This document shows, piece after piece, positions 1 to 5,996 of a stretch of 6,108 nucleotides of DNA. Made by a program: the position numbers and the translations under genes. Origin of the DNA: Pseudomonadota bacterium (lineage in GTDB: Bacteria > Pseudomonadota > Alphaproteobacteria > Rhizobiales > Rhizobiaceae). The notes under the pieces were generated by a model, which searched no databases, had not been told where the DNA came from, and saw only the letters and a program-made list of their open reading frames with translations. Within the stretch, counting starts at the first letter, position 1. Each line of letters begins with the position of its first letter. Location: assembly GCA_023419995.1 (NCBI GenBank), contig JAEZXF010000327.1, forward strand, positions 1-6,108, written 5' to 3'.

Positions 1-387
1 TACACCGTCTTCCCGATCAATCCCGGCCATGCCGGCAAGGAGATTCTCGGCCGCATGACCCATGCGCGGCTCGCCGACGTGCCGGAGCCGATCGACATGG
101 TCGACATCTTCCGGGCATCGGCCGCGGTGCCGCCGATCGTCGACGAGGTGCTGGCGCTCGATCCGCTGCCGAAGGTCGTCTGGATGCAGCTGACCGTGCG
201 CCATGACGAGGCGGCGGCCAGGGCCGAGGCCGCCGGCATCCGGGTTGTGATGAACCGTTGCCCGAAGATCGAATATGCGCGCCTGGCCGGCGAGATCGGC
301 TGGAACGGCGTCAACAGCCGGGTCATCTCGGCGCGAAAGCCGGTGATGCGGGCCGGCTACCAGAGTTTCGGTATCAGGCGGCGATAG
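1..387 (+). CDS. CoA-binding domain protein (CoA_binding_2 / YccU-like), 3' part only
   Basis: The reading frame is open from base 1 and ends at TAG 385-387, giving 128 residues; the start lies outside the window. The visible part has an NPGHAG stretch (residues 8-13), then PEPIDMVDIFR, VVWMQL, AAARAEAAGI, and VVMNRCPKIEY followed by GEIGWNGVNS. These are typical of the small CoA-binding Rossmann-fold proteins of the YccU/COG1832 type. What is known of the family is nucleotide or CoA binding by a succinyl-CoA-synthetase-like domain; no enzymatic reaction is established. The nearest methionine codon (55) falls inside the conserved domain, so it is not the real start. The gene sits 60 bases upstream of a MetY-type sulfhydrylase on the same strand, so co-transcription is likely. 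A link to sulfur metabolism is inference from position only. Confidence 0.85.
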   Translation, partial: YTVFPINPGHAGKEILGRMTHARLADVPEPIDMVDIFRASAAVPPIVDEVLALDPLPKVVWMQLTVRHDEAAARAEAAGIRVVMNRCPKIEYARLAGEIGWNGVNSRVISARKPVMRAGYQSFGIRRR

Positions 388-394
388 GGAGGAT

Positions 395-413
395 CCGCCG
401 GCGGGGCCGGCGG
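395..413 (+). other. GC-rich hairpin between CoA-binding gene and metY
   Basis: CCGCCGGC (395-402) pairs perfectly with GCCGGCGG (406-413) around a GGG loop, an 8-bp all-GC stem. No U-tract follows, so it is not a classical intrinsic terminator. It lies 8 bases after the upstream stop codon and 20 bases before the metY ribosome binding site (GGAGGAG, 434-440). It could protect the 3' end of the upstream message or tune expression within an operon. Chance is also possible because the whole spacer is GC-rich. Confidence 0.4.
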
Positions 414-447
414 GCCGCATCGCCGCCGCTGTTGGAGGAGCAGACCC

Positions 448-1731
448 ATGTCCCAGCGCACACCCGGCTTCAGCACGCTCGCCGTCCATGCCGGCGCCCA
501 GCCGGACCCCGCGACCGGCGCCCGCGCCACGCCCATCTACCAGACCACGGCCTATGTCTTCGACGACGCCGACCACGCCGCCTCGCTGTTCGGCCTGAAG
601 GCGTTCGGCAACATCTACACCCGCATCATGAACCCGACGCAGGCGGTGCTGGAGGAGCGCATGGCCGCGCTCGAGGGCGGCACCGCGGCGGTGGCGGCCG
701 CGTCCGGCCATGCCGCGCAGCTACTCGTCTTCCACACGCTGATGCAGCCGGGCGACAACTTCGTCGCCGCGAGGAAGCTCTACGGCGGCTCGATCAACCA
801 GTTCGGTCATGCCTTCAGGAACTTCGGCTGGGAGGTGCGCTGGGCCGACCCGCAGGACGTCGCGAGCTTCGAGGCGGCGATCGACGGCCGCACGCGCGCC
901 GTGTTCGTGGAAAGCCTCGCCAATCCCGGCGGCACCTTCGTCGACATCGAGGCGATCGCCGAGATCGCCCATCGCCATGGCCTGCCGTTGATCGTCGACA
1001 ACACCATGGCCAGCCCTTACCTGATGCGCCCGATCGAGCACGGCGCCGACATCGTCGTCCACTCGCTGACCAAGTTCGTCGCCGGTCACGGCAACTCGAT
1101 GGGCGGCGCGATCGTCGACGGCGGCACCTTCGACTGGTCGAAGTCTGGCAACTATCCCATGCTGTCGGCGCCGCGGCCTGAATATGCCGGCATGGTGCTG
1201 CACGAGACCTTCGGCAACTTCGCCTTCGCCATCGCCTGCCGGGTGCTGGGCCTGCGCGACTTCGGCCCGTCGATCTCGCCCTTCAACGCCTTCCTCATCT
1301 CCACCGGGCTGGAGACGCTGCCGCTCCGGATGCAGCGCCACTGCGACAACGCGCAGAAGGTGGCCGAATGGCTGCGGAACCATCCCAAGGTCGCGTGGGT
1401 TTCCTATCCGGGCCTTGCCGACGACCCGAACCACGCGCTCCAGCAGAAATATTCGCCCAAGGGCGCGGGCGCTGTGTTCACCTTCGGCCTGAAAGGCGGC
1501 TTCGATGCCGGCGTCAGGGTGGTGGAAGGCGTCGAGATGTTCTCGCACGTCGCCAATATCGGCGATACCAAGTCGCTCATCATCCACCCGGCCTCGACCA
1601 CGCATCGCCAGCTTTCGGACGAGCAGAAGGCGGCGGCCGGCGCGGGCCCCGACGTGGTCCGCCTCTCGATCGGCATCGAGGACGTGGAGGACATCGTCGC
1701 CGATCTGGAGCAGGCGCTGGCCAAGGCGTGA
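448..1731 (+). CDS. metY: O-acetylhomoserine aminocarboxypropyltransferase (OAH sulfhydrylase, MetY type)
   Basis: A 427-residue PLP enzyme of the Cys/Met metabolism family. MetY-type enzymes make homocysteine from O-acetylhomoserine and sulfide in the cytoplasm (direct sulfhydrylation). The predicted Schiff-base lysine is K209 in VVHSLTKFVAGHGNSMGG. Other family positions are Y57-x-R59 (phosphate contact from the neighbouring subunit), S86-G87, Y112 (stacks on PLP), D184-N185 in VDNT (pyridine nitrogen), and R405 in VVRLSIGIED (substrate carboxylate). The SMGG after the lysine, the FGNIYTRIMNPT segment and the ETLPLRMQRHCDNA segment favour the OAH sulfhydrylase branch over cystathionine gamma-synthase or MetZ, and the length fits that branch. 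The ATG is supported by GGAGGAG at 434-440, seven bases upstream. No SAM riboswitch is seen in the 60-base leader. O-acetyl versus O-succinyl substrate cannot be settled from sequence alone. Confidence 0.9.
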   Translation: MSQRTPGFSTLAVHAGAQPDPATGARATPIYQTTAYVFDDADHAASLFGLKAFGNIYTRIMNPTQAVLEERMAALEGGTAAVAAASGHAAQLLVFHTLMQPGDNFVAARKLYGGSINQFGHAFRNFGWEVRWADPQDVASFEAAIDGRTRAVFVESLANPGGTFVDIEAIAEIAHRHGLPLIVDNTMASPYLMRPIEHGADIVVHSLTKFVAGHGNSMGGAIVDGGTFDWSKSGNYPMLSAPRPEYAGMVLHETFGNFAFAIACRVLGLRDFGPSISPFNAFLISTGLETLPLRMQRHCDNAQKVAEWLRNHPKVAWVSYPGLADDPNHALQQKYSPKGAGAVFTFGLKGGFDAGVRVVEGVEMFSHVANIGDTKSLIIHPASTTHRQLSDEQKAAAGAGPDVVRLSIGIEDVEDIVADLEQALAKA

Positions 1732-1744
1732 CGGCATGACGGCA
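1729..1744 (+). repeat. 8-bp tandem duplication across the metY stop codon
   Basis: TGACGGCA occurs twice in direct succession (1729-1736 and 1737-1744). The first copy contains the metY stop TGA, and the second supplies another TGA after it, out of frame. It looks like a small slippage duplication in the 42-base spacer before the cupin gene. No function is suggested. Confidence 0.6.
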
Positions 1745-1773
1745 TCGGCGGGACGAGACCGAGGTGACAGACG

Positions 1774-2124
1774 ATGTATGTGACGCGCTTTCTCCATCTT
1801 TCCGTTTCCGGCATCGAGCCGGAGGAGGGCGCGCCCGCGCCCGAGCGCCTGGTGTCCGGCGCGCCGCGCTTCCTGACGTGGAACGCCGAGGAGGCCGAGG
1901 GCGGTCTCTACGCCGGCATCTGGGAGGCGACGCCCGGCAAGTGGCGGGTGGAGTACGACGAATGGGAGTTCTGCCACATCCTGTCCGGCATCTCGATCCT
2001 GACCGAGGAGGGCGGCGAGGCCCATACGCTCAAGACGGGCGACAGCTTCGTCATCAGGCCGGGCTTCAAGGGGACCTGGGAAGTCGTTGAAACGACTCGC
2101 AAGCAGTACGTCGTCCGCACCTGA
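1774..2124 (+). CDS. Small single-domain cupin (Cupin_3, EutQ / ureidoglycine aminohydrolase-like)
   Basis: A 116-residue protein that is almost entirely one cupin barrel. The segment GIWEATPGKWRV (residues 48-59), then EFCHILSG (65-72) and GDSFVIRPGFKGTWEV (89-104), is the signature of the Cupin_3 (formerly DUF861) family, COG3450. The usual HxH metal pair of cupin motif 1 is not present; only H68 is there, with E60, E63 and E65 nearby. W102 sits near where motif 2 commonly has histidine. Metal binding and catalysis are therefore doubtful, which is common in this family. The start is supported by GAGGTGA at 1761-1767, six bases before the ATG. The gene follows metY by 42 bases with no terminator, so it is probably the last gene of that operon. 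No specific function can be assigned. Confidence 0.85.
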   Translation: MYVTRFLHLSVSGIEPEEGAPAPERLVSGAPRFLTWNAEEAEGGLYAGIWEATPGKWRVEYDEWEFCHILSGISILTEEGGEAHTLKTGDSFVIRPGFKGTWEVVETTRKQYVVRT

Positions 2125-2176
2125 AGCGATCCGTTAACCCTGCCTGCTTGACGGCGTGGTGCGGCGGCCTGGTCTC

Positions 2177-2204
2177 TTGCGCGTCGCCCGCTCCGACGTA
2201 TGGT
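2177..2204 (+). promoter_or_regulatory. Weak sigma-70-like promoter candidate for the FAD oxidoreductase gene
   Basis: TTGCGC (2177-2182) and TATGGT (2199-2204) are separated by 16 bases. The -10 matches TATAAT at 4 of 6 positions, including the key first T, A and last T. Transcription would begin near 2211, about 46 bases before the chosen start codon. The 132-base gap after the cupin gene makes an independent promoter reasonable, but the match is modest. Confidence 0.3.
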
Positions 2205-2210
2205 TGCCTT

Positions 2211-2231
2211 GCCGGGCGCGTCACGCCCGGC
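2211..2231 (+). other. Perfect 8-bp GC-rich hairpin in the FAD oxidoreductase leader
   Basis: GCCGGGCG (2211-2218) and CGCCCGGC (2224-2231) form a perfect stem around the loop CGTCA. It lies 13 bases before the ribosome binding site, and no run of T follows on either strand, so it is unlikely to terminate transcription. It could be a leader structure or a dyad bound by a regulator. Confidence 0.4.
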
Positions 2232-2244
2232 CGGCGAGGACCAT

Positions 2245-2248
2245 GGAG
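2245..2248 (+). promoter_or_regulatory. Ribosome binding site deciding the FAD oxidoreductase start
   Basis: GGAG at 2245-2248 is eight bases before ATG 2257. The alternative in-frame ATG at 2200 has no purine-rich site upstream and would add 19 residues before a Rossmann fold that must begin near the N-terminus. The start at 2257 is therefore preferred. Confidence 0.7.
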
Positions 2249-2256
2249 CGGGGCGC

Positions 2257-3360
2257 ATGGCAACCATCGTGATCGGAGCGGGAATCGCCGGTCTTGCGAC
2301 CGCATGGGCGCTGACGCGGCGCGGGGAGGCCGTCACGCTGCTGGAGCAGGGGGGCATCCCCAACCCGCTCTCGGCCTCCGGCGATCACCACCGCATCATC
2401 CGTCGTGCCTACGGGCCGGACAGCGGCTACGGCGCGCTGATCACCGAGGCCTACCGCGCGTGGGGCGAGATGTGGGCCGACCTCGGCCAGAGCCACTACG
2501 ACGCGCGCGGGTTCCTCTGCATCTCGCGCGAGCCGGGCGACGAGGCCGAGCGCTATCTCGAGGGCATGCGGAAGGGCGGCTGGCCGGTCGAGCTCTTCCG
2601 CGCCGACGAGGCGGCGGCCCGCTGGCCGTTCCTCGACGCGGAAAGCATGCGCTATGCCTTCTTCTCCCCCGAGGGCGGCGCGCTGCACTGCCGGCGCATC
2701 GCCTCCGGGCTCGCCGAGTGGCTGCGCGCCAACGGCGCCGACCTGCGCGAGCGCACCCGCGTCGAGAGCGTGGAGCGGGCGTCGGGCGAGGTGGTCCTTG
2801 CCGGCGGCGAGCGGCTTTCCGCCGACACGGTCGTCGTGGCCGCCGGCGCGTGGGTGAAGAAGCTGGTGCCCGACCTTGCCGCCGACCTCGTCACGCGCCG
2901 CACCGCCGTGGTCTATCTCGATCCGCCGGCCGACCTCCGCGAGGCGTGGGACGGCGCGCCGGTGATCCTCGACGTCGGCGGCGCGACGGACGGCTACATC
3001 GTTCCGCGCTCGGGCGAGGGCGGGCTGAAGTTCGGGGCGGGCCGGCACCGCCGCCCGACCGACGACGCCGACGCCGACCGGCTGCCCTATCCCGGCGAGG
3101 GCGAGGACATCCGCGACCTGTTCTCGCCGCCGATCGCCCGGACGCAGGACTATGCCGTGCGCGAGGTCGTCACCTGCGCCTACACCTTCACCCCGGACGA
3201 GCGGTTCTTCGCCGCCGCGGACGGCCGCTGCCTCGTCATGTCGGCCTGTTCCGGCCACGGCTACAAGTTCGGCGCGGCCGTCGGGCTGCGCGTCGCCGAC
3301 GCCGTCGAGACGGGCGACATTGCCGGCCTGCGGCGGTGGCTGCGGGCCGAGACGGCCTGA
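2257..3360 (+). CDS. FAD-dependent amine oxidase, monomeric sarcosine oxidase / N-methyltryptophan oxidase-like (DAO family)
   Basis: A 367-residue flavoprotein. It opens directly on the FAD-binding beta-alpha-beta fold with GAGIAG (residues 7-12) and an acidic strand end at E30 (LLEQ). The segment HHRIIRRAYG (44-53) matches the active-site loop of monomeric sarcosine oxidase, whose RIIR arginine contacts flavin and substrate. GLKFG with K258 fits the lysine that activates oxygen in that enzyme. C307 in CAYTFTPDERFF lies where sarcosine oxidase attaches FAD covalently, and SGHGYKFG near the C-terminus is the matching flavin-site motif. The inferred reaction is oxidative demethylation or deamination of a secondary or primary amine or amino acid, giving hydrogen peroxide. 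The substrate is unknown: sarcosine, N-methyl amino acids and fructosyl-type amines are all possible. No signal peptide is seen. The gene stands apart from both flanking gene groups. Confidence 0.85.
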   Translation: MATIVIGAGIAGLATAWALTRRGEAVTLLEQGGIPNPLSASGDHHRIIRRAYGPDSGYGALITEAYRAWGEMWADLGQSHYDARGFLCISREPGDEAERYLEGMRKGGWPVELFRADEAAARWPFLDAESMRYAFFSPEGGALHCRRIASGLAEWLRANGADLRERTRVESVERASGEVVLAGGERLSADTVVVAAGAWVKKLVPDLAADLVTRRTAVVYLDPPADLREAWDGAPVILDVGGATDGYIVPRSGEGGLKFGAGRHRRPTDDADADRLPYPGEGEDIRDLFSPPIARTQDYAVREVVTCAYTFTPDERFFAAADGRCLVMSACSGHGYKFGAAVGLRVADAVETGDIAGLRRWLRAETA

Positions 3361-3364
3361 CCGA

Positions 3365-3377
3365 GGGGAAGCTCCCC
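3365..3377 (+). terminator. Weak hairpin after the FAD oxidoreductase gene
   Basis: GGGGA (3365-3369) pairs with TCCCC (3373-3377) around AGC, followed by GCGTTT. The stem is short and the T run is only three bases, so termination would be inefficient at best. It lies four bases after the stop codon, where a terminator would be expected. Confidence 0.3.
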
Positions 3378-3402
3378 GCGTTTACCCTGCCGGGCGGCCG
3401 GG

Positions 3403-3435
3403 CTTGCGCAAGGCAAAGCCGGCATCCTATCTAAC
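3403..3435 (+). promoter_or_regulatory. Candidate heat-shock (RpoH-type) promoter of clpP
   Basis: CTTG (3403-3406) is followed after 19 bases by CCTATCTAAC (3426-3435). The published alphaproteobacterial heat-shock consensus, as I recall it, is CTTG, 17-18 bases, then CYTATNTNNG. The -10 part fits at every specified base except the final G, and the gap is one base too long. Read as a sigma-70 site it would be TTGCGC, 18 bases, TATCTA, which is weaker. The expected start is near 3440, giving a leader of about 60 bases before clpP. Heat induction of clpP is well known in many bacteria, which fits. Confidence 0.45.
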
Positions 3436-3453
3436 GCAGGATCGAAACCTGCG
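3435..3453 (+). promoter_or_regulatory. Inverted repeat at the predicted clpP transcription start
   Basis: CGCAGG (3435-3440) and CCTGCG (3448-3453) are a perfect inverted repeat with a 7-base spacer (ATCGAAA). It begins right after the candidate -10 element and covers the expected start site, so it could be an operator. If transcribed it would form a 5'-terminal hairpin. It does not match the CIRCE (HrcA) sequence. Confidence 0.4.
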
Positions 3454-3500
3454 ATTCCTCGGCGCCCCGCCGCGCCGACACCCATCCGAAAGGGCCTGCG

Positions 3501-4133
3501 ATGAAAGACCCCATCGAAACCTACATGAACCTCGTGCCGATGGTCGTCGAGCAGACCAATCGCGGCGAGCGCGCCTACGACATCTTCTCGCGGCTCCTCA
3601 AGGAGCGCATCATCTTCATCACCGGGCCGATCGAGGACGGCATGGCCTCGCTGGTCTGCGCCCAGCTCCTCTTCCTCGAGGCGGAGAACCCGAAGAAGGA
3701 GATCAACCTCTACATCAACTCGCCCGGCGGCGTGGTGACCTCGGGCCTGGCGATCTACGACACGATGCAGTTCATCAAGCCGCCCGTGTCGACGCTGTGC
3801 ACCGGCCAGGCCGCGTCGATGGGCTCGCTGCTGCTGTGCGCCGGCGCCAAGGACATGCGCTACGCCACGCCCCATGCCTCGATCATGGTGCACCAGCCCT
3901 CGGGCGGCTATCAGGGCCAGGCCACCGACATCATGATCCACGCCCAGTGGACCGAGGCGCTGAAGCGCCGGCTGAACGAGATCTACGTCAAGCACACCGG
4001 GCAGGACTACGAGAGCGTGCACAACGCCCTGGAGCGCGACCGCTTCATGACCACCGACCAGGCGCTCGAGTTCGGCCTGATCGACAAGGTCATTTCCAGC
4101 CGCGAAGCGGTCGAAGGGCCGGCCTCGTCCTGA
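3501..4133 (+). CDS. clpP: ATP-dependent Clp protease proteolytic subunit ClpP
   Basis: A 210-residue serine peptidase of the S14 family, forming the double-ring proteolytic chamber that works with ClpX or ClpA in the cytoplasm. The catalytic triad is visible and correctly spaced: S106 in GQAASMGS, H131 in MVHQPSGG, and D180 in ERDRF. The Ser-to-His distance of 25 and His-to-Asp distance of 49 match my recollection of E. coli ClpP. INSPGG (residues 72-77) is the conserved substrate-binding and oxyanion region. Length is normal and there is no frameshift. The start is supported by AAAGGG at 3489-3494, six bases before the ATG, and by the family-typical N-terminus ending in [18 protein letters not shown]. 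clpX follows on the same strand after 289 bases, the usual order. Alphaproteobacteria often carry additional clpP copies; this is the one paired with clpX. Confidence 0.97.
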   Translation: MKDPIETYMNLVPMVVEQTNRGERAYDIFSRLLKERIIFITGPIEDGMASLVCAQLLFLEAENPKKEINLYINSPGGVVTSGLAIYDTMQFIKPPVSTLCTGQAASMGSLLLCAGAKDMRYATPHASIMVHQPSGGYQGQATDIMIHAQWTEALKRRLNEIYVKHTGQDYESVHNALERDRFMTTDQALEFGLIDKVISSREAVEGPASS

Positions 4134-4242
4134 GCGGGAAGGCGGAGACTGACGAAGTTTTGAAGCCGACTGCGCCATTTCGGCCACAGTTTGCTGTTCC
4201 CTCCGCTGGAGCGAGGGCCTACGTTAAGCCTCTGTTGAGTTT

Positions 4243-4281
4243 CGACGGCTTAGCGTGGGATGGGGATTCGCAGTGCCGTCG
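4243..4281 (+). other. Long imperfect dyad in the clpP-clpX gap
   Basis: CGACGGC (4243-4249) pairs perfectly with GCCGTCG (4275-4281). A symmetrical 3x3 internal loop follows, then GCG (4253-4255) pairs with CGC (4269-4271), leaving a 13-base G-rich apical loop. The dyad is upstream of the clpX promoter candidate, so as RNA it would exist only in clpP read-through transcripts. Function is unknown. Confidence 0.35.
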
Positions 4282-4311
4282 TGCCGCTTCCGACATGTCT
4301 CGGGTACGGAG

Positions 4312-4327
4312 CGGTTTCAGGAAACCG
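4312..4327 (+). promoter_or_regulatory. Inverted repeat (7-2-7) abutting the clpX promoter, operator candidate
   Basis: CGGTTTC (4312-4318) and GAAACCG (4321-4327) are a perfect inverted repeat separated by AG. It ends six bases before the -35 element TTGGCA at 4334, and directly abuts a second TTGGCA copy at 4328-4333. This size and place suit a dimeric transcription factor, either activating from upstream or blocking the -35. I do not recognise the half-site as that of a known regulator. Confidence 0.45.
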
Positions 4328-4333
4328 TTGGCA

Positions 4334-4362
4334 TTGGCAGGGGCGCGTTCCCGCCATAGATT
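4334..4362 (+). promoter_or_regulatory. Sigma-70-like promoter candidate of clpX
   Basis: TTGGCA (4334-4339), a spacer of exactly 17 bases, and TAGATT (4357-4362). The -35 matches TTGACA at 5 of 6 positions and the -10 matches TATAAT at 4 of 6. Transcription would start near 4369, giving a leader of about 54 bases. This is the best housekeeping-type promoter I found in the window. TTGGCA is duplicated in tandem (4328-4333). Confidence 0.5.
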
Positions 4363-4373
4363 CATGCCTGCAG

Positions 4374-4390
4374 GGCGCGTATCGCGCGCC
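4374..4390 (+). other. GC hairpin in the clpX 5' leader
   Basis: GGCGCG (4374-4379) pairs with CGCGCC (4385-4390) around the loop TATCG. It would form near the 5' end of a clpX message starting at about 4369 and ends 15 bases before the ribosome binding site, so it may stabilise the message. No T run follows. Confidence 0.4.
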
Positions 4391-4422
4391 GCTGCGGACT
4401 GGGCCGGAAGGGTTGGAAAAGC

Positions 4423-5694
<1,272 letters not shown>

Positions 5695-5748
5695 GCCCCG
5701 TGCTTTCCCCGCGCGCGGCATCCGCCCGCCCGCGGCATGTGCATTCGC

Positions 5749-5780
5749 AACGGAGCGGCCGTGGCCGCTCCGTTTCGCTT
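5749..5780 (+). terminator. Strong rho-independent terminator of clpX
   Basis: CGGAGCGGCC (5751-5760) and GGCCGCTCCG (5763-5772) are perfectly complementary. Flanking AA (5749-5750) pairs with TT (5773-5774), and the stem closes on a CGTG tetraloop. The downstream tail TTTCGCTTTT (5773-5782) is T-rich. It begins 54 bases after the clpX stop. The other strand lacks a T-rich tail, so it acts on plus-strand transcription, and it separates clpX from lon. Confidence 0.85.
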
Positions 5781-5953
5781 TTGGCGACAGGGCGTCACGC
5801 AGCCTGAACGCGGCCGCTCTTGATCTTTGTGCGACGCAACGCCAACTAAGCATCGACACGAGCCTCGCGCGTTCCGTGCTGCAAGCCCCGGGCAAGCTCC
5901 CCGAGAGCATCCTCCGAGATAGGCGGAAGGCGTTGCGCTCGCTAGTATCCAGA

Positions 5954-5981
5954 ATCGTGGTCGGCCATGTGCGGCCACGAT
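5954..5981 (+). promoter_or_regulatory. 10-bp hairpin next to the lon ribosome binding site
   Basis: Bases 5954-5963 pair with 5972-5981 (nine Watson-Crick pairs and one T-G wobble) around an 8-base loop. The stem ends two bases before the Shine-Dalgarno GAAAGG. It may be a translational control structure or, as DNA, a regulator site. No U-tract follows, so it is not a terminator. Confidence 0.45.
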
Positions 5982-5983
5982 AT

Positions 5984-5989
5984 GAAAGG
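5984..5989 (+). promoter_or_regulatory. Ribosome binding site deciding the lon start
   Basis: GAAAGG lies seven bases before ATG 5997. The only later in-frame ATG in the window (6072) follows a repeat of C-rich codons with no purine-rich site, so translation most likely begins at 5997 and includes the repeat region. Confidence 0.65.
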
Positions 5990-5996
5990 TTGGACA

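Larger units (their letters stand above)
4134..4422 (+). other. clpP-clpX intergenic region
   Basis: This 289-base gap has no gene I can support. It is less G/C-dominated than the flanking genes. It contains, in order, an imperfect 7-bp stem at 4199-4217 with no U-tract (not a convincing clpP terminator), a long dyad at 4243-4281, a 7-2-7 inverted repeat at 4312-4327, a promoter candidate at 4334-4362, and a GC hairpin at 4374-4390. The gap holds enough signals for clpX to be transcribed independently of clpP as well as by read-through. Confidence 0.6.
5695..5996 (+). other. clpX-lon intergenic region
   Basis: This 302-base gap has no gene I can support on either strand. The first 86 bases hold the clpX terminator. 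Between about 5785 and 5950 I see no tRNA-like fold, no clear open frame with a ribosome binding site, and no convincing promoter. The last 45 bases hold a hairpin (5954-5981) and the lon ribosome binding site (5984-5989). A lon promoter should lie between 5785 and 5950, but none matches a consensus well. Confidence 0.6.

Noticed and set aside
388..447. SAM riboswitch upstream of metY
   Set aside because: The spacer is only 60 bases and consists of a GC hairpin and the ribosome binding site. I see none of the conserved SAM-I or SAM-II core elements.
721..2025. A 434-codon minus-strand open frame opposite metY and the cupin gene
   Set aside because: It is antisense to two genes with clear family motifs and has no ribosome binding site or domain signature that I can see. 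It is a by-product of high GC3.
2200..2256. N-terminal extension of the FAD oxidoreductase from ATG 2200
   Set aside because: No ribosome binding site precedes it, the first 19 residues are unlike the family, and the ATG at 2257 has GGAG at good spacing and starts directly on the FAD fold.
2221..4187. Long minus-strand frames opposite the FAD oxidoreductase and clpP (2221-3258 and 3261-4187)
   Set aside because: They are shadows of well-supported plus-strand genes, with biased composition and no motifs.
4199..4217. Terminator after clpP (CCCTC pairing with GAGGG, with one bulged base)
   Set aside because: The stem is short and bulged, and no T run follows it, so it is not a credible intrinsic terminator.
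4224..4238. CtrA-like site TTAA-N7-TTGA in the clpP-clpX spacer
   Set aside because: It matches 7 of 8 positions of TTAA-N7-TTAA, but lies about 100 bases upstream of the clpX promoter candidate, and a single degenerate site is weak evidence.
5819..5850. CTTGAT followed by CCAACTAAG as a heat-shock promoter for lon
   Set aside because: The -35-like part is acceptable, but the -10-like part lacks the TAT core of the alphaproteobacterial heat-shock consensus, so I do not call it.
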